DNA of 64,000 nt from Fomitopsis serialis (lineage: Eukaryota > Basidiomycota > Agaricomycetes > Polyporales > Fomitopsidaceae): NCBI RefSeq assembly GCF_022376445.1, contig NW_025954973.1, forward strand, positions 186,001 to 250,000, given 5' to 3'. The position numbers and the translations under genes were made by a program. Below, piece by piece: positions 24,067 to 33,540 of this stretch. The notes under the pieces are model-generated. The model ran no database searches and was not told where the DNA came from. It worked only from the letters and a program-made list of their open reading frames with translations. The stretch's first letter is position 1; every line of letters begins with the position of its first letter.

Positions 24067-24445
24067 TCAGAAGGGTGGACAGTCGACTTTTCTATCCGTC
24101 CCCGAAGACCACTCATGGTCGCCCTGCGCGCGAGAGGCCTCCTGCTAGGTGGTGTCATACAATCCATCCGTGTACTCGAGCTCTTGGGACGCAGCACGAG
24201 TATCTATTACGGATTTCAACAGATGCTATGCAGTTTGTGAAGGGGAAACTCACCAACGACTTGTCAGTCACATCAATGCCATCTAGAAGAGCTATCTGAG
24301 GCTCGCTTGCATGAGGATCGTACAAAACTTCAATGACATTGTGTGCTTTGATGGTTTGAGCGGTCGCTTGATTGAGAATATTCATGAGAGATCCCGATGA
24401 GGAGACAGCTTGCTCCGATGAGCCAGCTGCAGTACGAATGGACAT
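24067..24445 (-). CDS. Possible small two-exon gene
   Basis: A start at 24445 (MSIRTAAGSSEQ) opens 64 codons containing LNQATAQTIKAHNVIEVLYD and IALLDGIDVTDKSL. A GTGAGT donor just below 24254 and a TAGCAG acceptor above 24141 join a second exon that stops at 24067, giving about 88 residues. No family recognised. It may be transposon-borne or fortuitous; support rests on clean splice signals only. Confidence 0.3.
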
Positions 24446-24630
24446 GGTCGAAGAGATGCAATGGGACACATCGCAAGTGTGCGTCCCGAGTGCCCATGTC
24501 CAGAACAGGCAATGACGTGCGCTACTCTAGGCGCTACCGACTCATCCACACCGTCTTCGCCCCGACCTCTCTCTCTTGTCTTCGCCCCGACCTCTGTCTT
24601 GTCTTCGCTCACGACTCGGACCTCTGCTAC

Positions 24631-27588
24631 ATGGAGCAAAATCGAGCCACTGGCACTCGGATGGAACAGTACTCACCAGATCCAGGCATCTCGTCAACAA
24701 CGGAGCTGCCTCAGAGACCCGGGCCTACTACCCTGGGTCCTGCTACTAGTCTCTCGTTCCCACCGTTCTCTCCTCCTATGCCCAGTCAACGCACCCATAC
24801 CTCGCTGCCTGTACAATTCGGCTTGCAGTACCATGATCCCCTTTTTGGACATTCGTCGCCCAACGCAAGTACCACTATCGAATCTCCTCACGACAATCAA
24901 TCCCTCCTCTTCCTTGATTCACACTCGCGTCAAAATGTGAGTGATATTCATCTACTGGAAAATTGTGCAAGTCTCAGTATATGCAGAGCTCGTCGTTCCA
25001 GACCTCTCCAGCATCACAGAGCATTGGCCAAGCTTCGCATGACTCCCTCGTCTCTTACGGTAATCGAGCACACATTGAACTCTATCAAGCATACCTACGG
25101 CAAGCTGGTGAGCTGAAAGCGAGTCAGTACGTTATTTTACCCCATTTCGTGTGCCAGCATATACTGATAGGTGTCCCCAAGGGCGGACTATGCCTCCCTT
25201 GTCAACAGGGTAGGAGACTCGCTAGGACGGCTCGAGTCTGGTGAAGCCGCTGGCCACGGTGCTGGTGGAAGCAATCAAATTCAACTCCGTCCGGACGCTA
25301 CCATGACGCTCTCGCGCTCCCTTCTTGCTCAACTCGATGAATCAAAGTATCCAGAGGTCAAGCACTGGCACCGCTCTACCTGGGCGAAAGCAAACAAGGC
25401 CGCAAAAGATGTGGCCGATCCGGATAGGATAGAAGGAAAGCGGGGTAAGGCCCGCTTGTCGCAAGGAGTCAACGTCAAGCAGCAGTACCAGGAGCTAGAA
25501 AACGGCACCGTAGTCAATGGTTGGCGGGCTGCTGCTACACGCGAGGAGGCTATGCGCACGTTCAACGACTGGAAGGCTGCGGCTGCATTGACAGAGGCCG
25601 TACCATCGACATTCAGTAAGAGATCGCGCATACAGGGGGACTACTACCGTGCGGCGATGTACAGCAAATTTGATGAGCTACGATTTTGCGCACTCCACTG
25701 GAAAGTCGACCAGATAGCTAAAGACATATATCCTCAGTGGTACAAGAACAATTTCGGGGTCAAACGCGAACGATCAGACACACCTGAAGTCACAGACCTC
25801 CCCTCGGCGAAGAAGCAAAAGGTTGACTCGGATGACACGGCACCCCCAGGCCAAGGCCGTTCACCTTCGCCTATGATAGATTATACCGACTGTAAGTCCG
25901 ATGGTCCTGTTTCGCAGGACATCTGCCTGAGCTGATACACCACGGCTATGGTTGCAGCCGAACCTGAACCAGCAGATATTAACAAGCATTCGGTCCCTGG
26001 CGATGTCGAACCTGCACCTCAAGATCTTCCCAGTGACGTCTCCGAGCCTGTCCAATGTAAGTTCATTGTCATGAGTCTCACCTCTCGACGCCTTGGTTCA
26101 TTCGCAGCTTGACTGGGACGGAAACAGTAGACGAGCCGCTGGAGTCGAACGCATCTGCCGGCGTGAACACATTGACCCCGACCGACATCTGCCAACCTCT
26201 TGCAGATCAGCAACCTACCAGCCTCGAATCCTCCTCAATGCCACATGCCCTCAACTCAGTCATCTCCGCGCTCCCGAACGCCTTGTCAGCGCAATTTCCC
26301 CCTGCTGTGGAAACCACTCAGAATGAACGTGACTGTGCCGTCTCGCACAGTGAGAACACGGCGGATGCTCACCCGAGCCAGCCCGTCTCAGGCTCTGCAG
26401 CCGGCCCACCGTTTACCCTAGATTCATCGCAGACTACTCCTCTCGCCGCCATGTTGCCGATTACCAGAGACTCATCGCCGCCTGCCTTGCCAGATTCATT
26501 TCCGATTCCCGCAGGTTTGCCGCCAGTCGCACCACCAAAAGCGGTGCCAAACGCCAGCGCTACCACAGCCTCCGGCGACCTCATCGTGCGGCCCTCACCA
26601 GCTCAAGCATTGACCAAGAAGATTGTCATGCCGCTCAATCCCCTGTGAGTAGTATCCACCCGTGTCGTCCTCTTGCTTCTTATTGGCTCGCCGGACCATC
26701 ATCTACAAAATTAGCATCAATCTGCCTCGACGCCCCACTAAGCCTCAGTCACAAATCGCAGCCAGACAGGGTGCGCAGGACAGCCCAACATCTCAGAGGC
26801 AGGCAATCGCGTCCACCGATCCGAAGCTCGCCGCGAGCCCTCCAAAGGTGTCTCAAGGAAAGGAAAACGGCGGCAAGCCTGTACGTCATGTGCTCGTCTG
26901 CATTCGTCAACTCACAATTATGTACACACAGGCTGTGAAGAAGCCTACCACCAGTGCTCCGAAGGGGTCGCAAGACAATGGAAACGGTGACAAGGTTCGC
27001 CGCCGCGCGGTTATCTGCATTCGTCAACTCACGGTTATGTTGCCATAGGCTGCGAAGCCCACCGTGAGCGCTCCGAAGGTGTTGCAAGGCAAGGAAGACG
27101 GCGACTTGAAGGTACGCCGCCGTGCGTTCGTCTATATTCATCAACTCACGATCATGCAGCCACAGACCAGTGCGAAGAAGCGACACCGCTTCGTACGCGT
27201 GCAGGCGGATAGCACGACCGCACGGTAAGGACGTCGACAAGTATTTTCATTCGTCTGACCAACCTTCTGACACTCATGAGCAGTGGTCTGTTCAAAATCG
27301 ACTACTTCAAGGACCATCTCGATGCGAAGCTGACCGGCCCCCAGTTCGAGGCGATCTTCAGAGCCCTTCCTGCCAACAAATCCAAGGTAAGTACCATCAC
27401 ATTTCTCGACGACGCTCCATCTGATTCTAATCACGAATCTGTAGGAGTATGCCGAGAGGAGCAAGACGGCTGAGAAGACCAAACGGGGGTGCGCGCAGGG
27501 TGCACAGCTGCCAAATGATACAACATTGGCCACTCACGAGGACGAGGATGGACCAGGTGAAGGCCAGCCTGCGGAGATGTGTGTGTAA
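24631..27588 (+). CDS. Transposon accessory protein (multi-exon, unknown)
   Basis: Spliced gene downstream of the Tnp2-like transposase on the same strand; it may be the element's second protein, comparable in position to TnpA/TnpD of CACTA elements (inference). ATG 24631 (MEQNRATG) opens a Ser/Pro-rich head. The most protein-like part runs from about 25171: SRSLLAQLDESKYPEVKHWH, KARLSQGVNVKQQYQELENG, then FDELRFCALHWKVDQIAKDI and YPQWYKNNFG, a helical tryptophan-rich domain that I recall from uncharacterised Agaricomycete proteins. A long Pro/Ser/Ala-rich linker follows, then repeated short exons and a basic end (SGLFKIDYFKDHLDAKLTGP). Introns carry canonical GT/AG ends, except one GTTCGC donor. 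The stop is at 27586-27588. Confidence 0.55.
26881..27165 (+). repeat. Tandem intron-exon repeat units
   Basis: Three successive introns (26881-26931, 26995-27048, 27112-27165) share the core ATTCGTCAACTCAC or a close variant. The two exons between them (26932-26994 and 27049-27111) are similar 63-base units encoding KPTTSAPKGSQDNGNGDK-like peptides. The period is 114-117 bp, so an intron and exon were duplicated together. Confidence 0.8.
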
Positions 27589-27761
27589 TGTCGACGTGTC
27601 GTAGCCGAAGCAGCGCAGTCAACGGTAGCATTGTTTTCGGGGTCGCTCGAGCAGCATGTAATAGCAGTGTATAATACCCAGAAATTCGCATTATATTCGT
27701 ATGATGTACAGCATTCGACGAGTTCGACAGAGACCGATCCAAATAGATGGGCCGCCGAACA

Positions 27762-27885
27762 GTAACAGACGGTAACAGATGGTAACGGACGGTAACCGAG
27801 AAAAAATCTGTTACTTTGGACAAATTGCCTTTACCAGCGATCACCATCTGAAAGTCAGATGGTAACAGATGGTAATCGCTGTAAA
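27762..27885. repeat. GGTAAC direct repeats and long hairpin
   Basis: Direct repeats of acagAtGGTAAC type fill 27762-27796. Then CAGCGATCACCATCTGA (27835-27851) pairs with TCAGATGG...GGTAATCGCTG (27855-27881). This could be a subterminal region of the inserted element. Confidence 0.75.
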
Positions 27886-27930
27886 AGTTGCAGGTTCTCA
27901 CTGGGTGTCAACCCAGAGGCGCCATAGGCG

Positions 27931-27938
27931 AATATAAG
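27931..27938 (+). promoter_or_regulatory. TATA-like box
   Basis: AATATAAG lies 89-96 bp upstream of ATG 28027, in a spacing seen for other basidiomycete promoters here. Supports transcription of the orphan ORF. Confidence 0.45.
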
Positions 27939-28026
27939 CCATGAGCAAGGAAGAGACACGCAGGAGTTCCTTCAGCATCCACCGCCTCCCACGTTCATTA
28001 CAATCTGAACCGCTGCTCAATACAAC

Positions 28027-28740
28027 ATGATCTTCATCAAAAAATGGGCGCACCGTCATCCTACCACACCTCCGATCTCTATAGCGTTAACACGCCTAGA
28101 CTGCACAATACCACATGCGTCAGGAGACGGACTTCAGTATACAAGGATCAAGGGAAGATCACTCACCCAGGCAGACGAGGAGGTGGTAGGAGGGTCAATA
28201 GTCCTCATGGTGGAGACTCCGAGGACGCGATTGCAGCCTGGGACGGATGTGGAAATTACCTTGCCCACGCAGCAGGTACCATCGTTTTATGGGACCCTCC
28301 GTTCCGTCATCGCTGTTAACAAGGAATGGGTCATGTTCCACACCCGCGGGCATCTCGGCGTCGATTGCCTTCTCCTGGCTCCACTCGATTCAACTCAGAT
28401 CAGCTGGTGGTACCGCCTGCGCACACGCCTCGCACCAGATGCCTGGCTAGACGCCTTCCCTCCGGGGCTGAACCACAGTGTCACGCCCATTCCGCAGTTC
28501 GCCCCTTCTCGCTCACCATCACCGTCCACGCCACCAGAAACCCCGGCCCCGCCACCATCCTTTTCTCTCGAGGACGCGAACTCCCTGCTCGAGAAAACCG
28601 CCAGGTTGATTGCAGATCAGAGAGAGGCCGAGTTACGCCCGTGGCTACGGGCCGGATGCCCTGGACAATCCGTCAGCTTCGCCGAGCACGTGGCTCTTAT
28701 ACGCGAAATGACCGAGGCCCGCCAGACAGCGACAAAGTGA
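28027..28740 (+). CDS. Orphan ORF beside repeat B2, function unknown
   Basis: Intronless 237-residue frame with its own TATA-like box. The first two thirds look like a folded beta-rich domain (QADEEVVGGSIVLMVETPRT, HTRGHLGVDCLLLAPLDSTQ, ISWWYRLRTRLAPDAWLDAF). A Pro/Ser-rich hinge and a C-terminal helical segment with SLEDANSLLEKTARLIADQ follow. I do not recognise the family. It lies between the CACTA-like genes and repeat B2, so it may belong to the retroelement family as an extra ORF or be independent cargo. Confidence 0.5.
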   Translation: MIFIKKWAHRHPTTPPISIALTRLDCTIPHASGDGLQYTRIKGRSLTQADEEVVGGSIVLMVETPRTRLQPGTDVEITLPTQQVPSFYGTLRSVIAVNKEWVMFHTRGHLGVDCLLLAPLDSTQISWWYRLRTRLAPDAWLDAFPPGLNHSVTPIPQFAPSRSPSPSTPPETPAPPPSFSLEDANSLLEKTARLIADQREAELRPWLRAGCPGQSVSFAEHVALIREMTEARQTATK

Positions 28741-28962
28741 ACGGAGAACGTGCAGGATCCACGGGGCACTATTTTCAACTGACCCCAGTCACTACCCTGT
28801 ACGTCGTCCAGACATAGTACCCGCCCCGCACCCCCACCCCTTCCTTCTTTCGCCAACCCATGGATGCGAGTCCCTTTTGCGCACATCACTGATGGACAGT
28901 TGACTTCACCCAGTCTCCCGTCTTTCCCACCTCACCACACCCTTCTTTTGCCCATCCCGCCC
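28741..28962. other. Pyrimidine-rich spacer before B2
   Basis: C/T-rich sequence between the orphan ORF and repeat B2. No gene seen. Confidence 0.5.
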
Positions 28963-29189
28963 AATCGCGGCTGACTCGGACATTGGCAGGACGGACTCAC
29001 ACGGACTTGCGTCGGAGAGCCGCGCCCTTCGGGCGCGGGCTGTCACCCACACTCTGCTCGTATTTCGCGGCCATTCATTCATTTAACCAAGGACTGTATT
29101 GTTAACTTACGTTGCTGTTAATACGGTTGTAATGCACTGTTTGCGACTGAACCAATCCCCAACAGTAGCGAGGAACTAAGCTCATAGAT
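28963..29189 (+). repeat. Split direct repeat B2 (retroelement right end)
   Basis: 227-bp copy of B1. It ends at CATAGAT, where the right flank of the outer element begins. Confidence 0.9.
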
Positions 29190-29274
29190 GGGTAAACCGA
29201 CGTCTTCGTGTGGATAGCGCCTATTTGTCATCATATGTCGCGCGCGTTCGTCTGCGCCTAATGTTCTGCAACTA
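29190..29274 (-). repeat. Right terminal inverted repeat of outer element
   Basis: Reverse complement of 13026-13112; the retroelement is inserted at its inner edge. Confidence 0.8.
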
Positions 29275-29419
29275 GCTGGAATCCAGGATGTCGAAGAGAG
29301 GTGTTAAAATCGATACTAATTCGGTGTGACACATGCATTTGAGCACAGGACATATAGAGATCGGATGGAGCAAGCGCAGGTCTACGATTCCATGTGTATC
29401 AAGTACACGCAGACACACC

Positions 29420-32400
29420 TCATGCACGAGTGAAAAGCCCAACCTTACGCCAATAGGCCACCCATCGCTTGACGTCCTCCACGCCGATCTGCCTCAACCC
29501 CGGGTCTGCCAACGTCGGTGACGCCTCCTTCGCGCGACTCACATCCATGTCTGCCGTGCCCAACGCCATCTTCCCCTTGTCCGTCTGCAGCCGCATCTCG
29601 CGGAACTTCGGGAGTAGGTGTAGCGCATGCAGCTTCGTAGCGCCAGCGCTCTCTCCCTGGGACGTGGCATAGTCCTCGAGCTTGGCCAACCATGTTGCAA
29701 AGGGTACGAGCGGGACGGCGAACTCGGCGGAGATGGCGACCGCGAGGTCGTGCCACGAGATCGGACGCGGGTGCACGAGATGGACGAGACCAGTTGGGCT
29801 GAACGATTTGCGGAAGTCGATGAGTGCCGCGGTGGCGAGGTCTAACTGTATCCAGTCGATGAGCTGCGGAACGGAGCATCGTGTTAGTCCTGCTGCTCAT
29901 CATCCTGGAGATCAAGCTGTAGCACTTGCCCTTTCGTCATCGGGGAAGCAGGCCAGCGTAGGTGCACTCTGCACAATAGACGGGTACCACTCATGCGCGT
30001 TCCATGCGCCGTCAGGGCCGGCGCATATCTGGCCAAGCCGTGCAATGAGCGGTCTGAACGTGGTCTCCTGGCCGGCGGCGAACACAATCTGCTCAGATAC
30101 CCATTTCGAATCTGCATATCCTGTACCGACCGACCACTCCGCTGCTGCTGCAGTCTCAGGTATGGTCTCCTCTGACGGTGCATCTGCGGAGGCTGTACGT
30201 ATTCAACAGATTGATGAAAGCGCCTCGGAGACTCACTGTGAAGTGTGCCCATGGAACTCTCGAAGAGGAACCTTGGCGGCTCAGGCAGGGGAGAGGTGAG
30301 CGCGAACTCGATGAGGGCCCGTACTCCTTGTATCTGTGGTTCGAAGGAGCTGAGGTTGATCACGAAGTCGACACGCCACGCTGGATGCCAGCGACAGTCA
30401 TCAGCGTCATCAGCCGAGTCGACATCGATGAAAGAGAACTCCGCACCGTTGTGTATGATGTGTGTCACAGCGCAGTGAAGTTCCCTAAACACTTCCTCGC
30501 GCAGCCCGAAGTGTGCCTTTGTTAGGTCTCCCTCCAGCAGGACGACCTTATCAGAGTCCAGGATGCTCGCGTCGAGCTTGCGGGAGAGCAGCGCCGCCTG
30601 CTGCCTCTCGCGCAGCGTCTGTTGGTCCCTCGAGGCCCTATTCAGAGCATAGATGTGCTCGATATCCTTCCTCGCCGCGAGCTGGGAAAGCAGGTGACAG
30701 CCCAAGCTCCCCGTCGTACCTGTGACCAGGACGATGTCACCGGCGTGTAGTTTGACACTGGGATCCGCTTTGTGTACGGGAAAGCCAGTGGAATACTTCG
30801 CTACCAACGCATGCATGGCACCGACATGCTCCGTCGAGGATGTTGCATCATCCGCTGACTGATAGGTACCGAGTGCGACATTCGTGATGAAGGCAGCTAG
30901 CTGCTTGATGCTCGGGTTATTGTAGACGAAGCCTTGCGTGACGTGGCGGGTTTCAACTTTCGCGCTCTCGCGGACGGTGCGTAGCAGCGTGTTTCGTATG
31001 TAAGTAGCTTGAAGACTGGTCGTCATACATTGTCAGCGATAGCGCTGGCAGGTTGATCATGCATGCGATCTCACCTGTCGCAGCCATGCTGGAAGAGGTC
31101 GTCGTCGTCATTCGGGCAATGCTTCAGGATATGGGTGACTATCTTGCGAACAAAGTCGGTTGCTGTCGCAATGTCCCAACGTACTGGTGGTGCAATGCTG
31201 GACTGGGAGCCTGCGTCCACGACATCGTACAGTGCGTCGATTTCGTCCTCATACTGTTGGATCACAGCTCCGCGACGCACAGTTCCTTTGGCTGTGTAAG
31301 AGAACGGTTTGTCCGGTTTCGCGACAATTATCATCTAGTAGAAATATCACGTGAGTCGCAACAATGAACCGCTGAGGCGAACCGCGGTTATCGGACATGA
31401 CCCACCTCCTTGAACAGGCGCGAATGCTGGGGGGCGTACGAATTCATCTTCAAGGTCGTCGGCCTCAACACAGTAGTAAGGCAATGTTCTTTCTGTGGAG
31501 TGAACCACTCAACATACCAGATCTTGTTGCGAAACGCTGCAAGGCTGGTTTCATCTGAGGGATCGAAACCGTACTCGGGCTTGGGGTCGATTAGAATTCC
31601 CGCCTGCAAACGTCCACGACCGAACATAGCGGATGCCTGGACATGCGGATTCTGGTTCATCATTGTTTCTAGTGCAACATCGTTAGCCGACTGCTGAGGC
31701 ATAGCTAGTGACTGTGTACCTAAAGGACCTGGGTTGGTCTGCAATGCCCTCGTCAATCTTCAGGTGCCGCGCAACAATTCTGATTGCCACTCACCTTCTC
31801 ACCGGTACTGTGCATGATCTGATCATCGGTGCGGCCCACAACCTTATACAAGCCCTCCCGAGTTGGATGGGGTGCGACAAGGTCGGAAGTCGCGTAAGCA
31901 TCTGCTCCATTGACCTTCGTATTGACTACGTTCGGCCGTAAAAGCTCATTCTCCTGCACAGAAGTGTGTGACTGGATGATGCTTGTGAATCAAGGTGGTG
32001 CATACCACAATTATGACCTCGCATTCATTGTTGGCACAAGGATCGAGCTTGACATTCAGGAAGGACCCGAAGCGGAAGTACTCCCAATCCATCCCTGTCT
32101 CAGCTACGGGAGAGTTCAAGGTCTTGGCGCTCACGGTTAAACACGATCTTACATGGCAGGAATGTACTGATAACACCGGTTTCCGTACTGATGGCGCAGT
32201 CAGAAAATGAATGTCTTCAATAAAAAAACTGTATAGTACTTACGATCCATAGTTGCAGAAGATTCTGACGCCTTGCGATACTAGATAATCGCCTCGTTCC
32301 TTGTTGAGCGGGCCACCACCATACGACTGTATGACATGTCTGAGTTAGGTTTAATGTCCATTGGTATGATAGAGATGTGCTCACGATTCCGTCAATTGTA

Positions 32401-33540
32401 GCAAGCCATTTGACCCACTCCGGATTATGCGACCACGCCTAGTTGAGGTTGTTCAGCGCAATGGACCTACGGGGAACACACTATACAAACCTCGACAACT
32501 GAAGGGACAGTCATGATTAGATCCGCCTTGGTTGCCATCGCGCCATGAATGATGTTCTCGATTGTTGGAATACTTGGAGAGGTTGTTGGCGCCGCTACAG
32601 CGATCGCCTGGCCATAAGCGCACTAAGTCGTTGAAAATACGAGATCGTCAGCGACAGTTTGCGTGAACAGTCAATTTGGGCGTACAGCAAATACTGTGGA
32701 CATGATGCCCATCGCATGGAACATTGGCATTCCGAACAAAGCCATCACGCGGCCGGTCAAATCACGCTCTCCGTAGAATACAGTTCTAGAGATTTGCAAC
32801 ATCCTGCGGTACGTCCAAGGAATGGGCTTTGGGAAAGCAGTGGAACCTAATTCGACCTTGTCAGAAATGATCCACACAACAGGGAGTACGATACTTACCT
32901 GAAGAATGGAGGTAGAAGATGTTCTTGTCCAACCCTGGGTGCTCATATGGGACGTTTTGCTCGGTGTTTCCCTTGAGTCCCACATCGTAGAAGTCATTGA
33001 AGGCGGGCATGGGCGACACTTCCGGGGCAGTAGAATAGTTGTACTGCGACTTGAGGATCTCACATGCCTCCGCAGCCAAGTCTCGCATAGCTTGGTCAAG
33101 CCCCACGATGATATGCACAACATTGGTTTTAGCGAGTAAATGAGCAACCGCCGCAGCCGAGTTGCGTGCCGAGAGGGGAAACGGGGTGTAGCCAGCACGC
33201 ATGATGCCCATCATTAATGTTGCATAGGGAATGGCGTCTACAGGGCTCGTAGTCAGAGTTGTCCTTCCCGTATGACATCAGACTTACCTGAGGCTGATAG
33301 TATCGCAACTACCGGTATCTCATGGGCAGCTGCGTGGGATTTACCGGACATGCGCTCCCTGACCAACATGGCAGCTCTCCGGATGGCTACGCTTGCTCGA
33401 CTCCAGTTGACCGTATTGACGGTATCGTCCTGTCCTGCGTACACGAATAGGCGATGATCGGCGGAATGCTGTTCATGAAAGTCGAACATCTGGGGGAAGG
33501 TCAATGATCCATCTAACGGGGGACTTTGAATGTGACACAA
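29420..33540 (-). CDS. NRPS-like adenylation-carrier-reductase
   Basis: Adenylate-forming reductase that would activate a carboxylic acid with ATP, load it on a phosphopantetheine arm and release it as an aldehyde with NADPH. About 12 or more exons. Adenylation domain: FDFHEQHSADHRLFVYAG near the start, the sugar-phosphate loop HSSG-STAFPKPIPWTYR joined across an intron, MPMFHAMGIMSTVFA, SYGGGPLNKERGDYL, TETGVIS and GLYKVVGRTDDQI. Carrier domain: LFQHGCDS-LQATYIRNT, whose Ser codon is split by an intron at about 31073. Reductase domain: VLVTGTTGSLGCHLL (NADPH loop), HIIHNAW after splicing, INLSSFEPQIQG, and the catalytic GYADSKWVSEQ. It ends KRWVAYWRKVGLFTRA at 29420. The substrate is unknown; no break noticed. 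The start is uncertain: an in-frame ATG exists at 33489, and TATAAGG-like boxes near 33657 suggest transcription begins just above. Confidence 0.88.

Larger units (their letters stand above)
19165..28962. mobile_element. 9.8-kb cargo between A2 and B2
   Basis: DNA lying exactly between the end of repeat A2 and the start of repeat B2. It contains a Tnp2/CACTA-like transposase gene, a second spliced gene and an orphan ORF. I found no clear terminal inverted repeat or target duplication at its edges. It may be a CACTA-like element inside a second retroelement-derived unit, or cargo placed at the recombination junction. 19165-19823 and 23491-24066 hold no recognised gene. Confidence 0.6.
13478..29189 (+). 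mobile_element. Ngaro-like tyrosine-recombinase retroelement (with cargo)
   Basis: LTR-less retroelement defined by split direct repeats: A1 (13478-13614), B1 (18801-19027), A2 (19028-19164) and B2 (28963-29189). Between A1 and B1 lie gag, RT-RNase H and tyrosine recombinase genes, the order typical of Ngaro/DIRS-group elements. In such elements the right end is normally B1-A2-B2 without a gap; here 9.8 kb separates A2 from B2. The flanks (gaggt at left, gggtaaaccg at right) restore the outer element's repeat when joined. The autonomous core is 13478-19164. Confidence 0.85.
13026..29274. mobile_element. Outer TIR element split by nested insertions
   Basis: The first 57 bases from 13026 (beginning TAGTTGCAGAACATTAGG) match the reverse complement of the sequence ending at 29274 with two mismatches, and weaker similarity, including GACGTCGGTT, continues to about 13112. 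This defines a DNA element with long terminal inverted repeats. Without the retroelement it would be only about 0.5 kb, so it was probably non-autonomous. I could not identify a convincing target-site duplication. The retroelement entered inside the right repeat. Confidence 0.75.

Noticed and set aside
31060..31080. Missing phosphopantetheine serine in the NRPS-like carrier domain
   Set aside because: The Ser codon is split by an intron; splicing gives HGCDSLQATY with the serine present.
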